DNA of 26,491 nucleotides from CALACW01 sp002431305 (GTDB lineage: Bacteria; Bacillota; Clostridia; Oscillospirales; Acutalibacteraceae): positions 1 through 26,491 of the forward strand of contig CALACW010000149.1 of the NCBI GenBank assembly GCA_937890355.1, given 5' to 3'. Under the pieces are notes generated by a model that saw only the letters and a program-made list of their open reading frames with translations, did not search any database and had not been told where the DNA came from. Positions within the stretch are counted from its first letter, which is position 1; each line of letters begins with the position of its first letter. Positions 14,562 to 21,715 of the stretch are shown here, one piece after another. Both the position numbers and the translations under genes were made by a program.

Positions 14562-15458
14562 ATGATGGCTTCCGAAGAAAAAAAGAATTCCGTATCGTCG
14601 GATTCTAAGGGTATTGATTCAAAAAAGCATAAAAATAAAAAAGAAAAAGAAATAGACGGCGTGGTCGTCGTAAATAAAAAGGGTCCCTCGGCAAAGCCCG
14701 TCATTATGGGAATTGTACTTGTTATTCTCATCGCCGCGACTGTCGGAGCCCTTACATATTTTATTAAAAACAAACCCGAAATGCCGAGCGAAACAGCCGG
14801 CGAAACGACCGTTAATACCGTGCAGAGCGGTAATCTGCTCGGCACTCCCGCTCAGGCGACTGCTCCTCTGACAACCGTTCCCGAGGTTACAAAACCGCAG
14901 ATTGTTTTGGAGGGGGATGCAAAAACTTTTGCCTCGGGCACATATACGCTCGACGGCACGGTTTATGTTTCGGGCGGTTCGGGCGGTTATGCCGTCAGTA
15001 TCGCAAGTTCTCAGACATATACGGAAATTTCGGGGCTGTGCTCGGGCATGTGGCTCGGTGTTATAAAAAAGGACGGGCAGAAATATCTGCTTGACAACGA
15101 GAGCAAAACGTATATAGACTTTACCGAGGAAGCGTATGAAAAACTCGGTGTCGATAAAATTCCGTATGACGTGGACCTTCCGGGTGATATTTCGTCGTGC
15201 GAATTCAAGCGTGCAGACGTTCTGTTGAATGACGATAACGCGGTTTGCTACGGAGCCGACTATAACGGCGGTCACGCAGATATCTACACGGTGAACGGAG
15301 TTTTAAAACAGTTCGTAATATTTGCCGAGGACTACACCCCGCTTTACGAGGTTATCGTTAACAGCATATCCCCTGCCGTACCTTCAGACCGTATTACAGC
15401 ATCGGGATTTGCCAGGAGCACGTCAATTTTCTCGTTCTTCAGCGCGCTCGCCTCATAA
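14562..15458 (+). CDS. Paralogue 2: Lys-rich-tailed single-pass membrane protein with the shared domain
   Basis: 298 residues, function unknown. A cytoplasmic N-terminal tail rich in Ser and Lys (1-45) leads to a transmembrane helix (about 47-68), a Thr/Pro/Ala linker (75-112) and the shared extracytoplasmic domain (about 118-298). Family signatures are KYLLDNESKTYIDF, NAVCYGADYNGG and the C-terminal VPSDRITASG. Positive-inside topology is N-in/C-out. AGAGG precedes two consecutive ATGs; the second (14565) has the better spacing, so the true protein may lack the first Met. It lacks the zinc ribbon of paralogues 3 and 4. A 65-nt gap with a 6-bp hairpin (CGGAAC/GTTCCG, 15487-15503) separates it from the next gene and may adjust relative expression. 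Confidence 0.82.
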   Translation: MMASEEKKNSVSSDSKGIDSKKHKNKKEKEIDGVVVVNKKGPSAKPVIMGIVLVILIAATVGALTYFIKNKPEMPSETAGETTVNTVQSGNLLGTPAQATAPLTTVPEVTKPQIVLEGDAKTFASGTYTLDGTVYVSGGSGGYAVSIASSQTYTEISGLCSGMWLGVIKKDGQKYLLDNESKTYIDFTEEAYEKLGVDKIPYDVDLPGDISSCEFKRADVLLNDDNAVCYGADYNGGHADIYTVNGVLKQFVIFAEDYTPLYEVIVNSISPAVPSDRITASGFARSTSIFSFFSALAS

Positions 15459-15523
15459 AATGCCGGACTTTACAATAATAATTAATCGGAACGTCATGTT
15501 CCGTATGAGGAATGATATAATTA

Positions 15524-16492
15524 ATGAAATGCAAAAACTGCGGTCACGAGATGATCGACGGCGTTTACCGCTGTATGAACTGCGGGGCTTTCGCTCCCGC
15601 CCCGTATTCGGATTCGGACGGAGGTCATAAGCAGGAGGATGATTTTTTCATAACCGATAAAATCAACAACTCCGCCGTACAGTCCGTTTCGAAAACGAAC
15701 AGTCAGACAGACCCGTTAAAAATAATTAAACCGATTATAATATGTCTTGTCTGTGTTATCGCAGTGTGCGCCGTCGTTCTTGTAATTTTACAGAAAAAGC
15801 CCTCGGCTTCAAACGACGCTCAGACTACGGTTCCGGCACAGACCGGGGTAACAGCAGCGTCGAACGTCCGGAATAATCAGCAGGCGATAGCCGACGAGCA
15901 TTTACAGCAAAATAACGTGAACACGCCCGAATATAAGGCGTATTCGTGCGAGGGATTTACAGCTCTTCTTTCCAATTCGTTTTACATGGTATGCACCGTT
16001 CCGGATTCTTCGGGCACCGACACGAATTTCTCGATTGCCGTATCCGGTTCGGACAGCGAGATTTCGTACGATATGGATTCTATGAAAATCGCGCTTATGA
16101 ATTTAAACGGCGAAACGTACCTTGTAAATCCTAAGAATAATACATATATCAACGCCTCGAAAACAATGCTTTCCATGATGGGAATAAGCGACGAGGATTT
16201 GAGTTTTGATATGATGTGGCCGGATAAAAATACGAAATTTACATTCGAGGATTCTCAATATGATTCGAATGACGCGGTCTGCTGTACATATACGGATTCC
16301 GACGGCGTTCTGACGAAAATTTATATAGTAGATTCACAAATTGTCGGCATAGATTCCTGCGATTCTTCCGGAAACGCCGTAAGCAGTATTAAAGTTTCGG
16401 CACTTACGGGCAGTATCCCCGAGGATCAGCTGACGCTCTCCGGAAAACGGTCGGCAGGTATGATGGATTTTGTAACAAATCTGATGAACTAA
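15524..16492 (+). CDS. Paralogue 3: zinc-ribbon single-pass membrane protein with the shared domain
   Basis: 322 residues. An N-terminal zinc ribbon, Cys3, Cys6, Cys17 and Cys20 (CKNCG...CMNCG), would lie in the cytoplasm. A transmembrane helix follows (about 71-89), then a Thr/Asn/Gln-rich linker (95-135) and the shared outer domain (about 140-322) with TYLVNPKNNTYINA, AVCCTYTDSDG and IPEDQLTLSG. The zinc-ribbon-plus-helix plan is common in Bacillota membrane proteins of unknown role. The ribosome site is poor: GAGGA is about 12 nt from the ATG. The start is nevertheless clear because the zinc ribbon begins at residue 1 exactly as in the next gene. Confidence 0.83.
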   Translation: MKCKNCGHEMIDGVYRCMNCGAFAPAPYSDSDGGHKQEDDFFITDKINNSAVQSVSKTNSQTDPLKIIKPIIICLVCVIAVCAVVLVILQKKPSASNDAQTTVPAQTGVTAASNVRNNQQAIADEHLQQNNVNTPEYKAYSCEGFTALLSNSFYMVCTVPDSSGTDTNFSIAVSGSDSEISYDMDSMKIALMNLNGETYLVNPKNNTYINASKTMLSMMGISDEDLSFDMMWPDKNTKFTFEDSQYDSNDAVCCTYTDSDGVLTKIYIVDSQIVGIDSCDSSGNAVSSIKVSALTGSIPEDQLTLSGKRSAGMMDFVTNLMN

Positions 16493-16505
16493 GGAGGAAC
16501 ATCAA

Positions 16506-17549
16506 ATGAACTGTAAAAAATGCGGTAAAGAAATTCCCGAGGGCAGAGAGTACTGCGCCGACTGCGAAAGAGAAATTGCTCTTGCGGATATGGCGGCGGG
16601 TGCTCAGAGTACCGGTTCCGGCGGAAAAAAAGGACTGAGTAAAAAGACGACAGGCATTATAATCGCGGTATGCGCCGTTGTCGTAATCGCCGTCGTCACT
16701 CTCATAATTGTATTTTCAAATAAAAACGATTCCGGCAATGAGCCGAGCAGCATAAGAGAATACGTAAGTTTTTACACCGATGAGAGCGGAAGCGAGAAAC
16801 AGGTTATCGTTACCGAGAAGGTTCCCGCCGAGGAAGATAAAAACGACAATGAAAACAATCAGAATATCGGCAATAACGACAATGTAAACACCCCCGTAAC
16901 CAAAAAACCGACTACGACCGTTCCCGCCGAGAATCCCAATAAAATCGGCAACGAGGTCAAGGAGGATAAGGTTAAGGTTGAGAGTAAGGTTCAGAATTCT
17001 CTGACCGCGTTTTTCAGCGGTAAATTCTATTACGACGGCGTTATGTACGACCAGTCCGGCGAGACGACGAGAATGAAAATCGCCGTCAGCGGAAATGACC
17101 TCGAGGCCATAATGTACGACTCGGGCATGGGCGTAAACATGGGCGTTATGCAGTTAGACGGCAAAACGTATATCGTAAATACCGATAAAAAAGAGTATAT
17201 CGAGTTTACAAAAGAGCTCGGCGATATGTTCGGCATTAATACCGACGACCTTAAGTTTGACGATTTGAGCAAGATGTTCTCCTCGCGCAGTTCCGAGCCC
17301 GACGCTCAGTATTCGACGACCGTCAACGGCAAGGACGCGACCTGCTATGAGTATGTAAGCTCCGACAAATCTACCATGACCAAATTCTATTTTGTCGGCA
17401 AGGATTTAGTAGAGCTTGACCAGACCGATTCCGACGGCGCGCCCGTTTCTCAGACCATGATAAACGAGTTCTCCTATTCTATCCCGTCCGACATGCTCAC
17501 GCTCAACGGACTCACCAAGGCTTCCTCGATCATGAACATGTTACAATGA
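16506..17549 (+). CDS. Paralogue 4: zinc-ribbon single-pass membrane protein with the shared domain
   Basis: 347 residues. The zinc ribbon Cys3, Cys6, Cys17, Cys20 has the same spacing as in paralogue 3. GGKKGLSKK comes before the transmembrane helix (50-70), which predicts N-in/C-out. A long Asn/Asp/Glu/Lys-rich linker (75-160) leads to the shared domain (about 165-347) with TYIVNTDKKEYIEF, ATCYEYVSSDK and IPSDMLTLNG. The ribosome site AAGGAGG is strong, so this may be the most translated of the four. Last gene of the operon, followed by 315 bp of non-coding sequence with a strong terminator. The extracellular domain could bind a lipid or other hydrophobic ligand, if the LolA/LppX resemblance holds. 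Confidence 0.84.
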   Translation: MNCKKCGKEIPEGREYCADCEREIALADMAAGAQSTGSGGKKGLSKKTTGIIIAVCAVVVIAVVTLIIVFSNKNDSGNEPSSIREYVSFYTDESGSEKQVIVTEKVPAEEDKNDNENNQNIGNNDNVNTPVTKKPTTTVPAENPNKIGNEVKEDKVKVESKVQNSLTAFFSGKFYYDGVMYDQSGETTRMKIAVSGNDLEAIMYDSGMGVNMGVMQLDGKTYIVNTDKKEYIEFTKELGDMFGINTDDLKFDDLSKMFSSRSSEPDAQYSTTVNGKDATCYEYVSSDKSTMTKFYFVGKDLVELDQTDSDGAPVSQTMINEFSYSIPSDMLTLNGLTKASSIMNMLQ

Positions 17550-17722
17550 GGAACTGTCCGATACGGCGCACAAACCGTTTTTTCACCCGCTCGCGGTACT
17601 TTATGTACAGCTTCGGGGATGAAGAAAACGCTTTGGGCGCTCGTCTCAAACAGTCCGGAAAGTCTGATATAAATTAAATTACATGCACTAAAAAGCAAAA
17701 CTAAATAATATAAAATAACGAA

Positions 17723-17773
17723 CCGCAGAGTATCATACGGGATTTGATGTCACCGTCTGCTCTGCGGAATTTT
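17723..17773 (+). terminator. Terminator of the four-paralogue operon
   Basis: CCGCAGAG (17723-17730) pairs with CTCTGCGG (17760-17767), with inner ACGG/CCGT pairs lengthening the structure, followed by AATTTTTA. Rho-independent terminator form. Confidence 0.8.
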
Positions 17774-17794
17774 TATGCTGGGTATTTGCCTTTA

Positions 17795-17823
17795 TTGACA
17801 GCCGAATCTTTGTATGGTATATT
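17795..17823 (+). promoter_or_regulatory. Promoter of the GH37/GH63-like gene
   Basis: TTGACA (17795-17800), exact 17-bp spacer, TATATT (17818-17823), 41 nt before the ATG. No operator palindrome is evident around it. Confidence 0.8.
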
Positions 17824-17864
17824 AAAATTCGAAATATAAATATAATACGGCGGAGGATTTTTCT

Positions 17865-19385
17865 ATGGGCGAATATGCCGATATATACGTAGACGATAAA
17901 TTTTATTCAAAGAACGAATTTATAAACATGAAGGCGGACTTTTCCGCTCTCCCGAAATACGAGGATATAAAAAATTTGCTTCCCGAACCTGTGTGGGACG
18001 GCCATTCGGACGAGATAAAGGCTTATTATAAGGCGTGGGAAATCGCGTTTTCCAATCTCGGCAAGCCTACAAAGGAAAACGGTTTTGTTTCGCCGTACAT
18101 TGACGCGGCTTTTAACAACTGTATTTTTATGTGGGACTCGTGCTTCATGCTGATGTTCGGCAGGTACGCCGACAACGTTCATTCGTTTCAGAAAACGCTT
18201 GACAACTTCTACTGCAAACAGGAAAAAGACGGTTACATAAGCCGTGAAATAAGCGAGGAAAACGGCAGGGGCAAATTTTTCAGACACGACCCCGTCAGCA
18301 CCGGTCCCGAAATTATGACCTGGTGCGAGTGGCAGTATTATAAAAACTACGGCGACAAGGACAGGCTTAAAAAAGTATATTACCCGCTTTTGAGTTATCA
18401 CCGCTGGCTTAAAGCATATCACCGCTGGCAAGACGGCAGTTACTGGTCGTCCGGATGGGGATGCGGAATGGACAACCTCCCGCGCGCGGACATGGAGGCT
18501 GTTCCCGGAGCCGAGGACTGGCACCTTGAGACGTTTCATCACAGTTTCATGTCGTGGATCGACGCGACAATGCAGGCGGCAATGGCGTGCGAGCATCTGA
18601 TACTCATGTCTGACGAACTGGGTATAACCGACGGCGTCGAGGAACTGGAGGACGAGCGCGAAAAGCTCATTTCCTATATTAATGATAAAATGTGGGACGA
18701 AAAGGACGGTTTTTACTACGACAGGCGTTCGAACGGCGAATTGTTAAAGGTCAAATCCGCCGCCGCGCTCTGGTCGCTTATTTCGAGAACCGCGCCCGAG
18801 GACAGGGTAGAGCGTATCTGCTCCCATCTTGAAAACAAGGACGAGTTCAACCGCAAAAACCGCGTTCCCGCATTGAGCGCGGATCACCCCGATTTCAGTC
18901 CCGACGGTCACTACTGGAACGGCGGAGTATGGCCTCCCGTTGTTTACATGGTTCTGACGGGTCTTACCGCGAATTCAAAACACGAATTGGCGCACGATAT
19001 CGCCGTATGCAATTATGAAAATATGATAGATGTTTTCCGCTCCACGGGCACTTTGTGGGAAAACTACGCTCCGGACAAGACTGCGCCCGGCAATCCCGCG
19101 AAAGGCGACTTCGTAGGCTGGACGGGAATTCTGCCGATTACCATGCTTATAGAATACATATTCGGAATTCAGATTTCCGCCGACAAAAACGAAATTGTGT
19201 GGCGTATAAACGAACTCGACAGACACGGATTCAATAACCTTCCCGTCGGCAGGGATTCATACGTTTCGCTCGTATGCGAGAAGCGAAATTCGCAGAACGA
19301 AAAGCCCGTTGTAAAAATAAAGAGCAATAAAAAGCTCACCGTAAAGATAATCTGGAACGACGAATCGTTTATTGTAAATACATAA
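17865..19385 (+). CDS. (alpha/alpha)6-barrel glycosidase, trehalase/GH63-like
   Basis: 506-residue enzyme of the six-hairpin glycosidase clan. Signatures: NNCIFMWDSCFMLMFGRY (Trp90, Asp91 region), SSGWGCGMDN (Asp203 at the usual general-acid place), HYWNGGVWPPVVYMVL, the equivalent of the Y-W-R-G-P-x-W motif, LWENYAPD (Glu399, likely base) and FVGWTGILPITML. There is no signal peptide or transmembrane helix, so it is a cytoplasmic inverting glycosidase. Trehalase (GH37), GH63 alpha-glucosidase-type and related mannosylglycerate- or mannosidase-type enzymes share these motifs, so I do not assign the substrate. GGAGG stands 8 nt before the ATG. It is monocistronic, with its own promoter (17795-17823) and terminator (19391-19434). 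Confidence 0.85.
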   Translation: MGEYADIYVDDKFYSKNEFINMKADFSALPKYEDIKNLLPEPVWDGHSDEIKAYYKAWEIAFSNLGKPTKENGFVSPYIDAAFNNCIFMWDSCFMLMFGRYADNVHSFQKTLDNFYCKQEKDGYISREISEENGRGKFFRHDPVSTGPEIMTWCEWQYYKNYGDKDRLKKVYYPLLSYHRWLKAYHRWQDGSYWSSGWGCGMDNLPRADMEAVPGAEDWHLETFHHSFMSWIDATMQAAMACEHLILMSDELGITDGVEELEDEREKLISYINDKMWDEKDGFYYDRRSNGELLKVKSAAALWSLISRTAPEDRVERICSHLENKDEFNRKNRVPALSADHPDFSPDGHYWNGGVWPPVVYMVLTGLTANSKHELAHDIAVCNYENMIDVFRSTGTLWENYAPDKTAPGNPAKGDFVGWTGILPITMLIEYIFGIQISADKNEIVWRINELDRHGFNNLPVGRDSYVSLVCEKRNSQNEKPVVKIKSNKKLTVKIIWNDESFIVNT

Positions 19386-19390
19386 AAACA

Positions 19391-19434
19391 AACCGCAGTT
19401 CACTTTGTACGCAGAATGTGAATTGCGGTTTTAT
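19391..19434 (+). terminator. Terminator of the GH37/GH63-like gene
   Basis: AACCGCAGTTCAC (19391-19403) and GTGAATTGCGGTT (19418-19430) give a 13-bp stem with one G-U pair and a 14-nt loop, followed by a short T/A run. It sits 5 nt after the stop codon. Confidence 0.82.
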
Positions 19435-19505
19435 ATAAATTCCGCGTGTATTTATTAACGAATATTTAACAGAACACAGAAAATGCCGAAGATGTCCGTC
19501 CCGCC

Positions 19506-19537
19506 TTGACAAAGCTCACATTTATTGATACAATCAA
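19506..19537 (+). promoter_or_regulatory. Promoter of the NEAT-ECF operon with palindrome over the -10
   Basis: TTGACA (19506-19511), exact 17-bp spacer, TACAAT (19529-19534). A perfect 5-bp-arm inverted repeat, TTGAT-ACA-ATCAA (19525-19537), covers the -10 and would be a good place for a repressor. It does not match a classical Fur box, so I do not name the regulator. Confidence 0.7.
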
Positions 19538-19539
19538 GA

Positions 19540-19676
19540 CGGCGGTAAACATATGCTAACTGAATAAAACGGGGGCGGATGCTGCCCGAAATACAATAGA
19601 CAGCGGTTTCGGACTGTTTATTTTTATGTATTATAATTAGTAAAGGCTAACCGCCGAAAGAGAAAGGGGAAATAAA
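19540..19676 (+). other. Structured 5' leader of the NEAT-ECF operon
   Basis: About 135 nt lie between the predicted transcript start and the ATG. CGGCGGT at the 5' end (19540-19546) can pair with ACCGCCG (19650-19656) directly upstream of the ribosome site. Inside are a GGGC/GCCC hairpin (19574-19588 area) and CCGAAA/TTTCGG (19586-19612). A TATAAT at 19632-19637 could be a second promoter but lacks a good -35. No known riboswitch class is recognised. Confidence 0.4.
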
Positions 19677-20447
19677 ATGAAAAGGAAGTTTATTTATTTG
19701 ATTTTTGCGCTCGTTTTGAGCGTATGCGCAATTGCGCCGTCGTTTACGGCAGGAGCGGAAAATAATCTAGCAGACGGTGTGTACGAGGTCGGCGTTAAGA
19801 TGTACCACGCGCAGAAAGAGCGCGTTTCCATGGGCGACAGATATCTCGTACATACCGCGCTTCTTAAAGTAAACGGGGGAGAAAAAACGCTTACGATAGC
19901 GACGGCGGAGAAAGTGTCGAACATGCACTTCTGGTACTACAACAACGGCGGAGTCGACGGCGATACCACGGAAATGCCTTCGGTCGGCGAGGTTACGATT
20001 GATTCTAAAACCTACCCCACGGCATTTGAATTTCCCGTCATAGGAGACGGCGAGAATGTCGGAGTCAAATTCTCCGCGCCCGTAATGCCCGTGTCTCCGT
20101 CTGCGAGAATCAGAATAGATTATTCGAGTATAAAGGAGCATAAGGAAAACGTACAGCCCGCGCAGACCACTGCGCCGACCACAGCAGTTCCCGTTACGAC
20201 AACAGCTCCGACGACCGCGCCGACTACGGCTCCGACGACTGCCGTTACGACGGCCGCGCAGACGACTGCGGTTATGACAACGGCTTCGACAACCGTATAT
20301 TCCGCAGTGTCGGAGAATGTAACAAGTTCGGACGAAACGCAGAGTGCGAAAAGCCCTGCGAAAATTATAATCATAATATGCATATCGGTTCTCGTTCTCG
20401 CGGCGGCGGTCGTTCTTATCGTTTTGAAAGTCAAGGGAAAGATATGA
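19677..20447 (+). CDS. NEAT-domain protein, membrane-anchored (haem capture)
   Basis: 256 residues. Signal peptide (1-27), one NEAT-like domain (about 31-155), a Thr/Ala/Pro-rich stalk with repeated APTT units (161-208), and a C-terminal transmembrane anchor (229-250) ending KVKGKI. There is no LPxTG sortase signal. NEAT signatures: DGVYEVGVKMYHAQKERVSM, where the helix that covers haem is expected, LTIATAEKVSNMHFWYY, and the last strand ARIRIDYSSI. Tyr149 fits the iron-ligand place of the YxxxY motif, but the second Tyr is absent (YSSIK). NEAT domains of Gram-positive bacteria bind haem outside the cell and pass it to transporters. AAAGGGGA precedes the ATG. It is the first gene of an operon running to the window end, with the ECF S-component 10 nt downstream, so haem delivery to that importer is the natural inference. 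Confidence 0.82.
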   Translation: MKRKFIYLIFALVLSVCAIAPSFTAGAENNLADGVYEVGVKMYHAQKERVSMGDRYLVHTALLKVNGGEKTLTIATAEKVSNMHFWYYNNGGVDGDTTEMPSVGEVTIDSKTYPTAFEFPVIGDGENVGVKFSAPVMPVSPSARIRIDYSSIKEHKENVQPAQTTAPTTAVPVTTTAPTTAPTTAPTTAVTTAAQTTAVMTTASTTVYSAVSENVTSSDETQSAKSPAKIIIIICISVLVLAAAVVLIVLKVKGKI

Positions 20448-20457
20448 GGACGAAAAG

Positions 20458-21033
20458 ATGAAAAAAATATTTTCTAAATTTCAGGTAAAGGATTTTGTAT
20501 TTCTCGCCGTTCTCGCGGCTGCCGTGACGCTGTGCGGGGGTATCACCATGCCCCTCGTCATGCACACGACTCTGTTCGGACTCAGAAACATGGCGGCGGC
20601 TCCGATATACGCGCTGTTTACCGCCGTCGCTCTCATGAAAGTAAGAAAGCCCGGCGCGCTTACGATTCTGGGCATTTTTTCGGGCGCGCCTCTTATATTC
20701 TTTTCGACGGTCATGTTCTTTAATAATTTTGTTTCCGCAGTTATCGCGGAGGCGTTGATGCTTTTAATATTCAGAGGATATAAGAAAAAGAGCGCGGTGT
20801 TCTTTACCGCGGGAATTTATATGCCGTTAAGTCTGCCTGTGTCCGTTTTGTTCAGCATGTGGCTTAACGGTCAGAGCTATTCACAGCTTATTGACCGCCC
20901 TGTTGCATCGATATTTACGTCGCTGGGCACAATCGTACTCGGCTTCGTCGGCTCGGCGATAGGAATGAAGATAGCCTCCGAGCTTCAGAAAGCGGGCAAA
21001 TTAAAACCCTACGGAGAGAATGAAAATGTTTGA
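20458..21033 (+). CDS. ECF transporter S-component, MptA/Trep_Strep type
   Basis: 191-residue integral membrane protein with about six hydrophobic helices (roughly 12-32, 45-62, 67-88, 90-106, 113-135, 152-171) and a basic N-terminus. Length, the LRNMAAAPIYALF and GALTILGIFSGAP sections and its place before EcfT and EcfA fit the S-component family known as MptA or Trep_Strep. Members of that family serve the haem ECF importers described in streptococci and lactobacilli. S-components bind the substrate and topple within the membrane to release it inside. Substrate haem is inferred from the NEAT gene next door, not from binding residues. AGGA lies about 8 nt before the ATG. The 3' end overlaps the EcfT gene by 14 nt. 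Confidence 0.8.
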   Translation: MKKIFSKFQVKDFVFLAVLAAAVTLCGGITMPLVMHTTLFGLRNMAAAPIYALFTAVALMKVRKPGALTILGIFSGAPLIFFSTVMFFNNFVSAVIAEALMLLIFRGYKKKSAVFFTAGIYMPLSLPVSVLFSMWLNGQSYSQLIDRPVASIFTSLGTIVLGFVGSAIGMKIASELQKAGKLKPYGENENV

Positions 21034-21715
21034 GTCGCTGACGGCAGAAAAGCAGTTATACCCTCCCGCCGCGTTTTTGTCCTCGCTGATAACGCTTATT
21101 GTCGGGATGATAATTTCAAAGGATTTAATATCGTTTGCGTACACAGCGGTTCTGTTTGTCCTTTTTTCATGCTTCGGAATGTTTAAGGCGTTGTGGAAAA
21201 TTACCGCCGGCGCGATAGTTTTCGGATGTATAATCGGCGGACTTTCGTGTCTTACGTCGGGCAGAATCGACTCGTTTTATCAGACCGTTGTCAGAACTCT
21301 GATTCTCTGTATCTGCGCCGTGCCTATGGCGGGAATCGACCCCGCGAGACTCACGCGGTGTATGAATCAGTTAAAATGCCCGAGAGTCATAACGCTCGGC
21401 ATGCTTATAACTTTAAGATTTATACCGTTTACCGTATCGGAAATAAAGCGAATACGCGAGGCGGTCAGAGTCAGGGGAATGGGCGTAAACGTCAAGGGCG
21501 GTTATCTGTACAGGACGTTTTTTCTGCCTCTTGTAATGAGGATCACGAGTATTTCCGACATTCTTTCTCTGTCGCTTGAAACGCGCGGATTTTCGCTCGA
21601 AAACAACGGCGCGACGGTGTACGGTAAGGTCGGAATCAAGGCGCGGGATATTGTATTTTTCATTCTTATCCTCGCCGTATGCGTTTCGGGGGTGACGGCA
21701 TGGAAACTGCTTTAA
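21020..21715 (+). CDS. ECF transporter transmembrane component EcfT
   Basis: 231-residue EcfT. N-terminal hydrophobic helices (about 18-33, 38-58, 60-76, 90-105) precede the long coupling-helix region. The two Arg-Gly coupling motifs that dock into the ATPases are VRG (151-153, in REAVRVRGMG) and TRG (188-190, in SLETRGFSL); a final helix is at 210-228. It links substrate binding by the S-component to ATP hydrolysis by EcfA. GGAG lies 3 nt before the first ATG and 9 nt before a second in-frame ATG (21026), so the protein may begin at MFESL. The gene overlaps its neighbours on both sides, a tightly coupled S-T-A cassette dedicated to one substrate. Confidence 0.9.
   Translation: MKMFESLTAEKQLYPPAAFLSSLITLIVGMIISKDLISFAYTAVLFVLFSCFGMFKALWKITAGAIVFGCIIGGLSCLTSGRIDSFYQTVVRTLILCICAVPMAGIDPARLTRCMNQLKCPRVITLGMLITLRFIPFTVSEIKRIREAVRVRGMGVNVKGGYLYRTFFLPLVMRITSISDILSLSLETRGFSLENNGATVYGKVGIKARDIVFFILILAVCVSGVTAWKLL

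Larger units (their letters stand above)
17550..17864. other. Non-coding stretch between paralogue operon and GH37/GH63-like gene
   Basis: 315 bp with no credible gene on either strand. It holds a weak 4-bp hairpin with T-run (17563-17583) just after paralogue 4, a strong terminator (17723-17772), and the promoter (17795-17823) and ribosome site of the next gene. The stretch 17584-17722 shows nothing I can name. Confidence 0.7.

Noticed and set aside
15516..15521. TATAAT just before paralogue 3 as an internal promoter
   Set aside because: It ends 2 nt before the ATG, so a transcript from it would start inside the gene. No good -35 is present.
17563..17583. Hairpin ACGG/CCGT with T-run after paralogue 4 as the operon terminator
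   Set aside because: Only four base pairs. The 8-bp GC-rich stem with inner pairs at 17723-17772 is far better.
20160..20265. Tandem repeat-like ACGACC/CCGACTACG stretch, possibly a repeat array or CRISPR-like
   Set aside because: It is the coding sequence for the Thr/Ala/Pro stalk of the NEAT protein. Units are short, in frame and without spacers.
20120..20434. Val/Ala-rich frame opposite the NEAT stalk (minus strand)
   Set aside because: It mirrors the repetitive stalk codons and has no ribosome site or conserved features.
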